Shown: positions 9,065-18,114 of the stretch, in pieces
Numbering within the stretch: the stretch's first letter is position 1
How the letters are laid out: each line of letters opens with the position of its first letter
DNA from: an uncultured bacterium
GTDB taxonomy: Bacteria; Bacillota; Clostridia; Lachnospirales; Lachnospiraceae
Direction: 5' to 3'
Assembly: GCA_905215405.1 (NCBI GenBank)
Contig: CAJMQE010000001.1
Location: 1-64,000 of the forward strand
Length of the DNA stretch: 64,000 nt
Made by a program: the position numbers and the translations under genes
The notes under the pieces: generated by a model
Told to the model about the DNA's origin: nothing
Seen by the model: the letters and a program-made list of their open reading frames with translations, nothing else
The model's database searches: none

Positions 9065-9726
9065 ATCAGATACCCCTGTCCATGTTTTGTCTGTATAAAA
9101 TTCTCTAGTCCGATACTCTGTAATTTTGCCCGTATTCTAGTAATATTTACACTTAATGTATTGTCATCGATAAATAATTCATTATCCCAGAGATAATCAA
9201 TTATATCTTCCCTCTGCGAAATCTTTCCTGCATTACGAAACAGGTATGTGACGATCTTCAATTCGTTTCTGGTAAGTGCGACCTGCCTTGTATCTGCGGT
9301 TATTGTTCCCGCTTCAATGTCTAGTTCTGCGCCCTTATGTAATATTTTGGTCTGCTCCTGCTGATTACTGCTCTTTCTGAGAATTCTGTTGATCTTCGCC
9401 AGTAAAAGAGTCACATTATATGGTTTTGTAATGAAGTCATCCCCACCAATTGTAATACTCTTCAATTCGTCCATATCCGTATTTCGGCTCGTTACAAAAA
9501 CGATTGGAATACTGGAAAAACGCCTGATTTCCATGCAGATATGAAATCCATCTTTATCTGGCAGATTCACATCCAGAAGAAGCAGATCCGGTCCCTTTTC
9601 CCTGACATTTTCAGCTACATTCTGGAAATCTGTCTGCAAAAGTACCTGATATCCATTGTTTTCGAGAATTACATATAGCTCTTCCCGAATCGTTTCATCG
9701 TCCTCTACGATCATAATTGTATTCAT
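9061..9726 (-). CDS. bceR: BceR-type OmpR-family response regulator
   Basis: A 221-residue regulator: receiver (MIVEDDETI, phospho-acceptor Asp in LLLDVNLPDKDGF, Lys in FITKPYN) followed by a winged helix (LTRNELKIVTYLFRN, DDNTLSVNITRIRAKL, GQGYLI). The start at 9724-9726 follows GAGGAGGATTT; an upstream in-frame start would add five residues. It is first in the minus-strand block and probably activates bceAB when peptide antibiotics are sensed. Its upstream region is occupied by a degenerate 19-bp tandem repeat. Confidence 0.9.
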   Translation of the reverse strand: MNTIMIVEDDETIREELYVILENNGYQVLLQTDFQNVAENVREKGPDLLLLDVNLPDKDGFHICMEIRRFSSIPIVFVTSRNTDMDELKSITIGGDDFITKPYNVTLLLAKINRILRKSSNQQEQTKILHKGAELDIEAGTITADTRQVALTRNELKIVTYLFRNAGKISQREDIIDYLWDNELFIDDNTLSVNITRIRAKLQSIGLENFIQTKHGQGYLI

Positions 9727-9769
9727 AAATCCTCCTCTCACCTGTCTTTAATCTGTTGTATATTTATTT

Positions 9770-9952
9770 TTCCTATCTTTCATATAGCCATCTATCTTTC
9801 ATAATTTTTATATCTTTCATGTATCCTTCTACTTTTCATGTATCCATCTATTTTTCATGTATCCATCTATTTTTCATGTATCCTTCTATTTTTCACGTAT
9901 CCTTCTATGATTTCATATCCCCTTCTATTTTCATGGTCCCTTCTATTATAAC
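9770..9952. repeat. Degenerate 19-bp tandem repeat upstream of bceR
   Basis: About nine imperfect copies of a unit like TTTTTCATGTATCCATCTA follow one another, varying at a few positions and in length (18-20 bp) at the right end. Any frame open through it is a product of the repeat and not a gene. It occupies the region where the bceR promoter should be. Confidence 0.85.
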
Positions 9953-10049
9953 ATCTGTCAAAGATCCTTACACCCTAAAGCTGAACTGCTGTTTTTCAAC
10001 CTTCTCATTCTGTCCCGTAGAAATCCTAAAAAAGCGCATGACAGAAAAG

Positions 10050-10095
10050 AAAAACAGCCTTTTAAATGTGCACAGGCACACCTAAAAAGCTGTTT
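10050..10095 (-). terminator. Intrinsic terminator of the D-lactate dehydrogenase gene
   Basis: AAACAGC (10052-10058) pairs with GCTGTTT (10089-10095), with an inner TGTGC/GCACA stem. On the minus strand it is followed by a T-rich run. It lies about 85 bases past the dehydrogenase stop codon. Confidence 0.75.
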
Positions 10096-10177
10096 ATCAT
10101 TGTATATTTCTTGTTCTATCCGATTCCACAATCGAAAGATATTGCAGTTCGTATTTTCACGTTCGATGCGTACTTAT

Positions 10178-11182
10178 CTACGCAACATGACTGCTTCCGA
10201 CTTTGATCTCACATTTATATGTATTTCCCTCCATCATCGTCTTCAGGCCTTCTACGGCACATTCTACCATTTCCGATACCGCAGATTCTGTATAGAACGC
10301 CATATGCTGTGTCAGGATTACATTTGGGAACTGGCGTAGATAAGCCATTTCCTGATTTGTGATAATATCGTTGACATGATTGGTATGATAAATATCATTC
10401 TCATTTTCAAAAACATCCATTGCCAGCGCTCCGATCTTGCAGGTCTCGATTCCCCAGATCAGGCTCTTCACATCCATTAGTTCCCCTCTGGCTGTATTGA
10501 TAAGGATCACTCCATCTTTCATATTTGTCATGGAACCTGCACTGATCATCTTTCTGGTGCTGTCATTGAGTGGCAGATGAATTGAGATCATATCGGATTC
10601 CCGATAAAGCGTATCCAGATCCACATATTCAGCCATTTCTTTTACATGTTTACTTTCACTACGGTTATAGGCAAGCACTCTGCAGCCAAATCCCTGCAAG
10701 GATTCGATGACTGCTGTTCCGATCTGCCCTGTTCCAATCACACCGACTGTCATGGAACGCATCGTCTTGCCGATCAGTCCCGATAATGAGAAATCATTTA
10801 CATTCTGACGGTATAGTGCCGGCTTATACTTTCTAAGTGCCATCAGCATCATCATAATCGTAAAATCAGCCACACTGTCTGGTGCATATTGTGCATTGCA
10901 CACACGAATACCTTTTTCTTTTGCATAAGCGATATCAATATTATTATATCCAATCATTCTTGTAGACAGGAATTTGATGCCAAGCTCACAGAATCTATCG
11001 ATCATTTCACAGTCTACCTTACTGTTACCAAGAATTGTTACCCCATCATACCCCTTGCACTCTCCTACACTTTCCATACAAAGTCTTTCCGTAGTCAGGT
11101 TCACTTCACATTCGAACTTTTCTGCAAAATATCTGAAATACTCCTTCTCATCTTCTCTAACATCAAACGCATAAATCTTCAT
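10178..11182 (-). CDS. D-lactate dehydrogenase-like D-2-hydroxyacid dehydrogenase
   Basis: A 334-residue NAD-dependent dehydrogenase of the D-2-hydroxyacid family, expected to interconvert pyruvate and D-lactate in the cytoplasm. The Rossmann motif VGVIGTGQIGTAV and the family residues (ARGELMD with catalytic Arg, VILTQHMAFYTE with catalytic His) are present. By memory it resembles VanH as well as fermentative D-LDH (SVADFTIMMMLMALR, GQIGTAVIE, AFYTESA). No vanA- or vanX-like gene is nearby, so a fermentative role is preferred. It has its own promoter region and terminator. Confidence 0.85.
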   Translation of the reverse strand: MKIYAFDVREDEKEYFRYFAEKFECEVNLTTERLCMESVGECKGYDGVTILGNSKVDCEMIDRFCELGIKFLSTRMIGYNNIDIAYAKEKGIRVCNAQYAPDSVADFTIMMMLMALRKYKPALYRQNVNDFSLSGLIGKTMRSMTVGVIGTGQIGTAVIESLQGFGCRVLAYNRSESKHVKEMAEYVDLDTLYRESDMISIHLPLNDSTRKMISAGSMTNMKDGVILINTARGELMDVKSLIWGIETCKIGALAMDVFENENDIYHTNHVNDIITNQEMAYLRQFPNVILTQHMAFYTESAVSEMVECAVEGLKTMMEGNTYKCEIKVGSSHVA

Positions 11183-11244
11183 TCTAACTATCTCCTAAAT
11201 CTGTCTTAACTATTACTTTTTTCTCTTTCGTAACGAAATTTCTA

Positions 11245-12795
11245 TCAGTCTCCTGTTGCTGTATTATAACCGTCTGAAGCTTTTCCTGCAAGTTTTCCTT
11301 TTTCCTGCTCACGGATTTTATTCTTTTCAGCAGCTTTTTTTCCGACTCTCATCGTAAATGTCATGACCAGTCCAAGTAGCAGAATTGCAAATGTCATCCA
11401 CGCAACCAGTGCACCGGTTCCAAATGATGAGAACATATCATAATATCCCTTTATATATACGACTACAATGATCAGTGGCAGTACATAACTCATATAACCA
11501 TTTACCCAAGCTGGCAGATGAAAACCAGTTCCTGTATTGACTTCTTTTCTAAAGTTTTCAAATCCCCATCCATTTTTCTTTGTACTAAAAAGAACAAAGA
11601 CCAGACAGCCAAGTGGAAGAATATTATAGGATACAAGAAAATCCTCCAGATCCATGATACTGCTTCCTGCACCGAGTGGCTGAATTCCGGAAAGGACATT
11701 AAATCCAAGAACTGCAGGCATGGCGAGAACTGCAAGACATACCATGTTAATTCCGACTGCTTTCTTTCTTGGCATATCCCATATTTCCATTGTGATCGCA
11801 ATAATATTTTCAAAGACAGCAATGACAGTCGATAATGCTGCAAAGGTCATAAAAATAAAGAATAGTGTGCCCCAGATCCTTCCACCTGCCATATTGTTAA
11901 ATACGTTCGGTAAGGTGATAAATAACAACGATGGACCGGAATCCGGCTGAACACCATAGGCAAAACATGCTGGAATAATAATGATACCTGCCATCAATGC
12001 GATCATTGTATCCAGAACAACTACGTTTAATGCTTCCCCTGTGATCTTATGGGATTTATCCAGATAACTTCCGAAGATACTCATGGAACCCATTCCTACA
12101 CTCAATGTAAAGAAAGCATGTGTCATCGCCGCAAATATGACATTGCCCCAGCCATTTTCAGCAGCTTTCGCAAAATCAGGTACCAGATAGAACTTCAATC
12201 CTTCTGATGCATTTTTCAGAAGAAGAGAATTTGCTGCAAGAATGACCATCAGTGCGATCAGTAAAATCATCATCACCTTCGTGATTTTTTCTACGCCATT
12301 CTGTAATCCCATGGCACAGATTCCAAATGCAACAACGATTGTAATCAATGTCCACAAAATCATTGTCTTTGGAGATCCAAGCATATAATTAAAAGAGCCG
12401 GCAACCCCTGCCGCATCCTGTCCAGATAATTTACCTGTTACAGAAATATATGCATAATACATCATCCAGCCGCTTACCATAACATAGAACATCATCAGCA
12501 GATAATTTCCTGCGATACCGAACCATTTAAAACGATGCCAGTTGCTCTTTTCTGTTTCAAGTATTGAAAATGACTGCGCAATACTACGTTTACTGCCTCG
12601 TCCTATTGCAAACTCAGTCATTAAGATCGGCCAGCCCAAGATAGCAAGAAAGACCAGATATATCAAAATAAATGCTGCTCCGCCATTCTGTCCACAAATA
12701 TAAGGAAACTTCCACACATTTCCCAGTCCAATTGCACAGCCGGCAGAAACCAGAATAAAGCCGAGCCGTGACTTAAAATTCTCTCTCTCGTTCAT
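11245..12795 (-). CDS. Neurotransmitter:sodium symporter (NSS/SNF) family transporter
   Basis: A 516-residue, roughly 12-helix inner-membrane protein. The start GFILVSAGCAIGLGNVWKFPYICGQNGGAAF is the NSS helix-1 signature that contributes sodium and substrate sites in LeuT-type carriers; GRGSKRSIAQSF follows. NSS proteins import amino acids or related amines with sodium; the substrate cannot be read from the sequence. The leader upstream (12796-13110) holds a minus-strand promoter-like sequence and a strong terminator, suggesting premature termination control. Confidence 0.88.
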   Translation of the reverse strand: MNERENFKSRLGFILVSAGCAIGLGNVWKFPYICGQNGGAAFILIYLVFLAILGWPILMTEFAIGRGSKRSIAQSFSILETEKSNWHRFKWFGIAGNYLLMMFYVMVSGWMMYYAYISVTGKLSGQDAAGVAGSFNYMLGSPKTMILWTLITIVVAFGICAMGLQNGVEKITKVMMILLIALMVILAANSLLLKNASEGLKFYLVPDFAKAAENGWGNVIFAAMTHAFFTLSVGMGSMSIFGSYLDKSHKITGEALNVVVLDTMIALMAGIIIIPACFAYGVQPDSGPSLLFITLPNVFNNMAGGRIWGTLFFIFMTFAALSTVIAVFENIIAITMEIWDMPRKKAVGINMVCLAVLAMPAVLGFNVLSGIQPLGAGSSIMDLEDFLVSYNILPLGCLVFVLFSTKKNGWGFENFRKEVNTGTGFHLPAWVNGYMSYVLPLIIVVVYIKGYYDMFSSFGTGALVAWMTFAILLLGLVMTFTMRVGKKAAEKNKIREQEKGKLAGKASDGYNTATGD

Positions 12796-12969
12796 AATAA
12801 ATCCTCCATGAAAACTATATTTACTACATAACCTGATTGATAAACAAGTGTACTATTTTCTACCCACTATGGAAATTACCGGTTCATCCCCATATTTTTA
12901 CATCCGTATCACTTACCGTTTTTATTCAGCCAGAATATTTCACTTTAAATCGTTAAACTCTGAAGAATA

Positions 12970-13010
12970 AAAAAAAGACGAAGTTTCCTTCAAAAGGAAC
13001 TTCGTCGTTC
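12970..13010 (-). terminator. Terminator in the leader of the NSS transporter gene
   Basis: GACGAAG...CCTT and AAGGAACTTCGTC (12978-13005) form a 13-bp stem with one bulge, followed on the minus strand by eight or more T. It lies about 175 bases upstream of the NSS start, and no minus-strand gene precedes it, so it ends either a small RNA or an attenuated leader. A plausible minus-strand promoter (TTGTTA and TATTAT, about 13085-13115) lies upstream. Confidence 0.7.
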
Positions 13011-13065
13011 TCCTATGTTATATCTGAAAAGAGCCTCCTTCGCAAACAGAAATTTCGTCTGTTGC

Positions 13066-13083
13066 ATCAACTATTTGGTTGAT
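13066..13083. promoter_or_regulatory. Candidate LysR operator between divergent NSS and lysR genes
   Basis: ATCAAC (13066-13071) and GTTGAT (13078-13083) form a perfect inverted repeat with a 6-bp spacer in the divergent intergenic region. LysR proteins usually bind dyads ahead of their own gene and a divergent target. Confidence 0.45.
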
Positions 13084-13204
13084 ATATAATAGACTTATAC
13101 AAGTTTTTAACAAAGTATCTGTATTACAAAAGCTAACTGGCATCTGTATTTTTATACTTCTTTTGCATCAGAGTCCAGACAACAAAAAGGAGGATAAGGT
13201 AACT

Positions 13205-14113
13205 ATGAATCAACGTACATTGTCTTATTTTTTAACTGTCTATGAGTATAAAAGCATCAAACTTGCATCCGAAAAACTAATGATTTCTCCCCAGGGTCTA
13301 AGTAAAACTATCATCGGATTGGAAAAGGAACTTGGAAACCAGCTCTTTACACGCTCCAGTAATCACATGGAACCAACTCGGGCCGCTTTGCGCCTTCATC
13401 TTCATGCACAGAGAATTTTGCACGAATTTTCCTGCATTGAAAATGGAGTGGATTTTCTTGATAATTCCCACAGTGTCCTGTCAATTGTATCTTCTTACGG
13501 AGTACTGGAATACCTCGGAATCGAATTTATCCATGATTTCTACGAGCACTTTCCCAATATCCAATTGAATTTTGTGGAACTGACTGATCTTCCTGCCAGT
13601 GATCGGCTCAGGAAATCCGAGTGTGAACTCGCCATCCTGTCTGCCCCACTCAACACGACAGAGTTCAGTGGTGAATTTCTTTTCTCCTGTAAACACTGTC
13701 TTGTTATAAATAATCAGAATCCACTTTCCCAAAAGTCCACGATCAATTATGAAGATCTGGAAAATCAGCCGCTTGCTTTAAAGGGCCGTGAATACAACTT
13801 TTACAATACCAACATCAGTCTGCTGCTGGCGCATGGCATTCAGGCGGATATTTATCTGGAAACTTCCAATGACCATCTGATTCTCGATGCTGCACAGCAG
13901 AATCTCGCGATTGGAATTACGCTCGACTATATTGCTTTTGATGACCGGCGTCCAGGCACTACCATCATTCCGTTCACAGCCAATGATTCCATTCGGACAC
14001 TTTACATCGCTCAGAAGAAGGATACTCCGCTGAGCACAGACGCGCTCAAATTCAAAGGATTTCTACAAACATGGATCGAAGAAAACAATATGGAACAGTA
14101 TCGTTGGAAATGA
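13205..14113 (+). CDS. LysR-family transcriptional regulator
   Basis: A 302-residue regulator: N-terminal winged helix-turn-helix (MNQRTLSYFLTVYEYKSIKLASEKLMISPQGLSKTIIGLEKELGNQLFTR), then a periplasmic-binding-protein-like effector domain. The start at 13205 is supported by AAGGAGG; the frame is open further upstream to 13079 but without a ribosome site. It is divergent from the NSS transporter gene and probably regulates it, with a dyad between them. A terminator follows at 14136. Confidence 0.88.
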   Translation: MNQRTLSYFLTVYEYKSIKLASEKLMISPQGLSKTIIGLEKELGNQLFTRSSNHMEPTRAALRLHLHAQRILHEFSCIENGVDFLDNSHSVLSIVSSYGVLEYLGIEFIHDFYEHFPNIQLNFVELTDLPASDRLRKSECELAILSAPLNTTEFSGEFLFSCKHCLVINNQNPLSQKSTINYEDLENQPLALKGREYNFYNTNISLLLAHGIQADIYLETSNDHLILDAAQQNLAIGITLDYIAFDDRRPGTTIIPFTANDSIRTLYIAQKKDTPLSTDALKFKGFLQTWIEENNMEQYRWK

Positions 14114-14135
14114 TCATTTATCAGATTATGAACAC

Positions 14136-14184
14136 TAAAAAACAGGCGCCAGGCAGTATTTTTAACTGTCTGACGCCTGTTTTC
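14136..14184. terminator. Bidirectional terminator between lysR and the chemotaxis receptor gene
   Basis: AAAACAGGCG-CAGGCAGT and ACTGTCTG-CGCCTGTTTT form a long stem with A-rich and T-rich flanks, so it can act in both directions. The minus-strand gene stops about 170 bases to its right. Confidence 0.8.
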
Positions 14185-14306
14185 TATTATCTATCTAGCT
14201 ATCTAATTATCCAATTGTCTAGCCATCTAGTAGATGACTAACTATATAATTTTCTAACTATCTAGCTGTCTAACGGTCTAACGGTCTAACGGTCTAACGG
14301 TCTAAC
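14185..14306. repeat. Short tandem repeats, ending in 4.9 perfect copies of an 8-mer
   Basis: The stretch 14185-14267 is a degenerate series of CTATCTAG/CTATCTAA-like octamers. It runs into GTCTAACG repeated at 14268, 14276, 14284, 14292 and 14300 without mismatch. No coding potential. Confidence 0.9.
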
Positions 14307-14353
14307 AACTATTATAATAAAACCCGATTCTTTTACAATCCTATTATTTTAAA

Positions 14354-16084
14354 TTAAATATTCTTGAACTTATCTACATCATTGCGCAGATTTTTTGAAA
14401 TATTGCTTGTATGCTGTGCTTCTTCCTGGATTTTTCCAATTGCTGTAACAAGATCACTTGTATTTTCTGAACCATTGACAACACCATTGGTACTCTCTGT
14501 TACTGCCTCTGAGATATTGCTGATATTTGCAGCCATCTCATCCATGATTCTTTCCAGTTCTTTCGAATTCTCATAGAAATCAGTCAGCAGCTTATCCATG
14601 CTGTCTGCATCGTCATGATACTGATTTGCCATATCGAGAAATCCGTCATAATCAGATAGTACTGAATCTGTTACGTATTTCAACATTTCATCTGAATTAC
14701 CTGCCAGATCATTTACTGCACCTGTTACCATGTTACTGATTTCCTGAATTCTGTTTGCTGTATCTCGACTGTTATCTGCAAGAACTCTGATTTCATCTGC
14801 AACAACTGCAAATCCTTTTCCTGCTTCCCCAGCTCTGGCTGCTTCAATGGATGCATTCAGGGCCAGCAGATTAGTCTGGCTGGAAATATCCAGAATATCT
14901 CCTGTCAGCTCGTTGATCTTATCAACATTTTTACTGTTCTCGATAGAATCTTCAAGTACATCACGAATATGGCTGACCATTTCATCTGTTGCCTGTTTAC
15001 TGTCCATGCTCTTCTGACGAACATCAACTGCACGATCCTTGACATCTTTAACAAATCCGTTTCCATCTTTTGCTTTATCAAGCATTCCTTTTGCAGATTT
15101 CAGAACTGCTTCCGCACTTGTGCTCATCTGCTCTGATGTTGCTGATACTTCTTCCATGCTGGCTGCCAGCTGCTGCATTGCTGCAGAAATACTGTTCGTA
15201 TTATCACCAGATTCTTCTACCATGCCAAGCATATTGGAAGCATACTTATCAAGATTTTGTGATTCCTGCTTGATATCCTGCATATTGGTCTGTAACTTTT
15301 CAATAAATGTATTAATACCATCGACCAGTTTTCCGATTTCATCTTGGGTAGATACCGAAACACGCTCAGTCAGATCTCCCTCTTCTCGGTTGATCTTATC
15401 AATAATATCATTGAGCTGTGTTGCCGCACTCTTCGCTGGTTTGATAATTGTTTTCATTGCCATCAGAATAAAGAAAATAACAGAAACTACAAACACTACG
15501 ATCAGAACGAACGCCATAGAAATTGTACCTGTTACATCTTTTCTCATAGTTGTCTCTGATGTGGATAATTTCGTATTAAAAGTATCCTCAAATTCATCTC
15601 TGATTGTTTCAAAGTCTGTAATGAGTCCGTATATCTTACTGCTGTAAGAAGATGCTGTTGCCTTATCTCCTGATTTTACTGCTGAACTGATGGATGCTGC
15701 TGCATCTGTAATCAGCTTGGTTCCCTCTTTAAAATTTTGAACAGAGGTGATCAGTTCCTGATCATTTGTCTGTGCTGCCAGATTTTCAATATCTGCCATT
15801 GTTGTATTCATGTTGCCAATTGTTTCAGTCGTTGCTGATGCCATTCCCATAACAGTTTCCTGTTCATCTAACATCGTCATCATATTTGCATAGAGTTTCA
15901 ATGTCTGGATGTCGTCTTCCACATCTGCCTGATCCTTCTGAAGATTAATATATACATTGATGAGCTGTTTTGTAGCTGTTGAAATGTTGACTAACCCTCT
16001 CAGATTCATGCCTACATTGAGAAGAAAAACTACGACAAGTATACCAAGCATAACACCTATTTTAGATCCAATACTTTTGTTCAT
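14354..16084 (-). CDS. Methyl-accepting chemotaxis protein
   Basis: A 576-residue transmembrane chemoreceptor. TM1 is about 8-30, an extracellular four-helix-bundle-like sensor covers about 31-190, TM2 about 190-212, then HAMP and a long cytoplasmic coiled coil with the hairpin tip EAARAGEAGKGFAVVADEIRVLADNSRDTANRI that contacts CheA/CheW. No C-terminal CheR-docking pentapeptide is seen. It is a single gene without flagellar or che neighbours. Ligand unknown. Confidence 0.92.
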   Translation of the reverse strand: MNKSIGSKIGVMLGILVVVFLLNVGMNLRGLVNISTATKQLINVYINLQKDQADVEDDIQTLKLYANMMTMLDEQETVMGMASATTETIGNMNTTMADIENLAAQTNDQELITSVQNFKEGTKLITDAAASISSAVKSGDKATASSYSSKIYGLITDFETIRDEFEDTFNTKLSTSETTMRKDVTGTISMAFVLIVVFVVSVIFFILMAMKTIIKPAKSAATQLNDIIDKINREEGDLTERVSVSTQDEIGKLVDGINTFIEKLQTNMQDIKQESQNLDKYASNMLGMVEESGDNTNSISAAMQQLAASMEEVSATSEQMSTSAEAVLKSAKGMLDKAKDGNGFVKDVKDRAVDVRQKSMDSKQATDEMVSHIRDVLEDSIENSKNVDKINELTGDILDISSQTNLLALNASIEAARAGEAGKGFAVVADEIRVLADNSRDTANRIQEISNMVTGAVNDLAGNSDEMLKYVTDSVLSDYDGFLDMANQYHDDADSMDKLLTDFYENSKELERIMDEMAANISNISEAVTESTNGVVNGSENTSDLVTAIGKIQEEAQHTSNISKNLRNDVDKFKNI

Positions 16085-16294
16085 TATTACTTTCGTCTCC
16101 TTTGTTTTTCACTATCGTAAAACCATTCACTCTTATCTGTAGAATCATTTTTTATCACATTTATCAATTGTAGCACTCACTTCCATAAAATTCCATCACA
16201 CATTTTGTTGAAATGAGGGTCTATAAATGCCTATTTTACAAAATAGCGTAAACCATTTGGTAGAATACTGGACTTTTCTGTCGTTTTTCGTTGA

Positions 16295-16708
16295 TTATAC
16301 GATTGTTTTCAGGATACGCTTTCTCAAAAGCTTTACTTTTTCCTCAATTTCTCTAATTGTGTATAAAAAATCTTCATCCGTTTTGCCTGTTGGATCTTCT
16401 AATCCCCAGTCTTCACGATAACTTCCATATATAGTTGGACAGGAAACATTACACCCCATGGTAATTACAATGTCTGGCTGTGGTATATCCTTCAATAACT
16501 TTGAATACTGTATCTCCTCCATATCAATTCCATATAATTGTTTCATAAGCCTTACAGCATCTGAATTAATTGCAGGCCTGGTCTCAGTTCCTGCTGAATA
16601 ACTATCAAAAGCATCACCCGCATATTTTCTTCCCAATGCCTCTGCGATCTGACTTCTGCAGGAATTGTGCACACATACAAATGCAACTTTTGGTTTTTCT
16701 TTATTCAT
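16295..16708 (-). CDS. arsC: Arsenate reductase, thioredoxin-coupled (ArsC, LMW phosphatase fold)
   Basis: A 137-residue cytoplasmic enzyme that reduces arsenate to arsenite. It has the P-loop FVCVHNSCRSQIAEA (first catalytic Cys about residue 12) and the downstream redox Cys pair in MGCNVSCP, the three-Cys arrangement of pI258-type ArsC; EDPTGK carries the conserved Asp-Pro. Its ATG overlaps the end of the preceding thioredoxin-like gene by 8 bases. Last gene of the arsR-permease-thioredoxin-arsC operon. Confidence 0.92.
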   Translation of the reverse strand: MNKEKPKVAFVCVHNSCRSQIAEALGRKYAGDAFDSYSAGTETRPAINSDAVRLMKQLYGIDMEEIQYSKLLKDIPQPDIVITMGCNVSCPTIYGSYREDWGLEDPTGKTDEDFLYTIREIEEKVKLLRKRILKTIV

Positions 16709-17030
16709 ATAATTTCCTTTCCACTAATTTCTTAACATCCTCTTTCTTCAGGACTTTTCCCATTGAAACCACTTTCCCATTTAATACAAGCGCTGGTGTT
16801 GACATCACACCCATGGCTGCAATCTGCGCAAAATCAGTTACATGTGTTATGTGATATGAAACTTTTAATTCTTCCATGGCCAGCTTTGTATTTTCTTCCA
16901 GGCTGTTGCACTTATCGCACCCACCCCCAAGGATCTTAACTTCTACAGTTTCAATATTTTTCTTTTCTTGCTTTGACGACTCTTTTTGTGAACTCTCTAT
17001 TTGTTGATTATCTTTATGAAAAAATAACAT
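16701..17030 (-). CDS. Small thioredoxin-fold redox protein (redox-active disulfide protein type)
   Basis: A 109-residue protein with a charged N-terminal stretch followed by a glutaredoxin/thioredoxin-like domain: VKILGGGCDKCNSLEEN gives a CxxC at about 38-41, and MSTPALVLNGKVVSMGK is the cis-Pro segment. Such proteins often accompany ArsP/DUF318 permeases. In this operon it may pass electrons to arsC or deliver metalloid to the permease; both are inference. The start at 17028-17030 follows GAAGGAG. Confidence 0.82.
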   Translation of the reverse strand: MLFFHKDNQQIESSQKESSKQEKKNIETVEVKILGGGCDKCNSLEENTKLAMEELKVSYHITHVTDFAQIAAMGVMSTPALVLNGKVVSMGKVLKKEDVKKLVERKLYE

Positions 17031-17106
17031 AATAATATCTCCTTCTCTTATATAACTTATATTACTCTCGCAATGCACGACGCTCTTTTTTTCACATCTT
17101 CATGCT

Positions 17107-18114
17107 CTAGAAAAACAAATAACTAAATAGATTGAACAAATACCCTACCAAAATAATACCTACCGTGCATATTGAAATAAAAATAATAAGTAATTTGGGC
17201 TTAACTGCTTTTCTAAGCATAATGACAGATGGCAACGACAGTGTCGTTACTGCCATCATAAAACTTAACACCGTACCAAGCTGCGCTCCTTTGAACAGTA
17301 GTGCCTCAGCGATTGGAATCGTTCCAAATATGTCCGCATACATTGGAATGCCAACTACCGTTGCCAGTACTACTGCAATTGGATTTCTATTTCCTAATAC
17401 TGATTCTATCCAGTTTTCTGGAATCCAGTTATGGATTACTGCACCAATTCCTACTCCCAGCAAAATATATGGAAAAACTTTTCTAAATGTATCTCTGACC
17501 TGTTGTAATGCATAGGACAACCGTTCCAGTTGTACTGGCGCATCTACATCAATTTCAGCTGACGCTGTACTTCGAATAAAATCTTCAACCTGTTCTTCCA
17601 TATGCATTTTTTCAATCAGTGTTCCACCTACTACCGCGATAACAAGTCCCACCAATACATATGCAATTGCAACCTTGCCTCCAAATATGCTCATTAGCAA
17701 TACCAGACTTCCCAAATCTACCATAGGTGATGAGATCAAAAAAGAAAAAGTGACACCAAGCGGTAGTCCTGCACTGGTAAACCCGATAAATAATGGAATT
17801 GATGAACAGGAACAAAAAGGTGTGACTGTACCAAGCAATGCCGCTATTATATTTGCCCATAGGCCATGAAAATGTCCCATGATTTTTTTACTTCTTTCCG
17901 GTGGAAAGTAACTCTGAATATAAGAAATCATAAAGATCAGACAACATAATAAAATTGTGATCTTGATAACATCATAAAAGAAGAACTGAAGACTTCCTCC
18001 AATTCGGGTCGTTACAGAAATCCCCAGTCTTTCAAGAACGCTGCCTGCCAGTTCGTTCAACCATCTCATACCCAAAATCTGGTTCTGTAAAAAATCCAGT
18101 ATCATTTGCAGCAA
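17107..18114 (-). CDS. arsP: ArsP/DUF318-type permease
   Basis: A 335-residue, about 8-helix inner-membrane permease. TPFCSCSSIPLFIGFTSAGLPLGVTFSFLISSPMVD is the DUF318 hallmark, with the Cys motif thought to bind trivalent arsenicals. ArsP proteins export organoarsenicals; related DUF318 members have other or unknown substrates. Its start overlaps the arsR end by 13 bases. No ArsB or Acr3 arsenite pump is visible, so this permease must do the export if the operon is functional. Confidence 0.82.
   Translation of the reverse strand: MLQMILDFLQNQILGMRWLNELAGSVLERLGISVTTRIGGSLQFFFYDVIKITILLCCLIFMISYIQSYFPPERSKKIMGHFHGLWANIIAALLGTVTPFCSCSSIPLFIGFTSAGLPLGVTFSFLISSPMVDLGSLVLLMSIFGGKVAIAYVLVGLVIAVVGGTLIEKMHMEEQVEDFIRSTASAEIDVDAPVQLERLSYALQQVRDTFRKVFPYILLGVGIGAVIHNWIPENWIESVLGNRNPIAVVLATVVGIPMYADIFGTIPIAEALLFKGAQLGTVLSFMMAVTTLSLPSVIMLRKAVKPKLLIIFISICTVGIILVGYLFNLFSYLFF

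Noticed and set aside
9756..10085. Open plus-strand frame of about 109 codons rich in Tyr, Phe, Ser and His
   Set aside because: It is produced by the 19-bp repeat array and runs through a terminator; no ribosome site.
10178..11182. VanH-like dehydrogenase as part of a vancomycin-resistance cluster
   Set aside because: Some residues resemble VanH, and two VanZ-type genes occur elsewhere in the window, but no D-Ala:D-Lac ligase, VanX or VanRS gene is adjacent. The gene sits alone with its own terminator, so fermentative D-lactate dehydrogenase is the simpler reading.
12970..13110. Glycine, lysine or T-box type riboswitch upstream of the NSS gene
   Set aside because: I could not match any conserved core (for example the glycine aptamer core or a T-box T-loop). 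Kept only as an unclassified leader.
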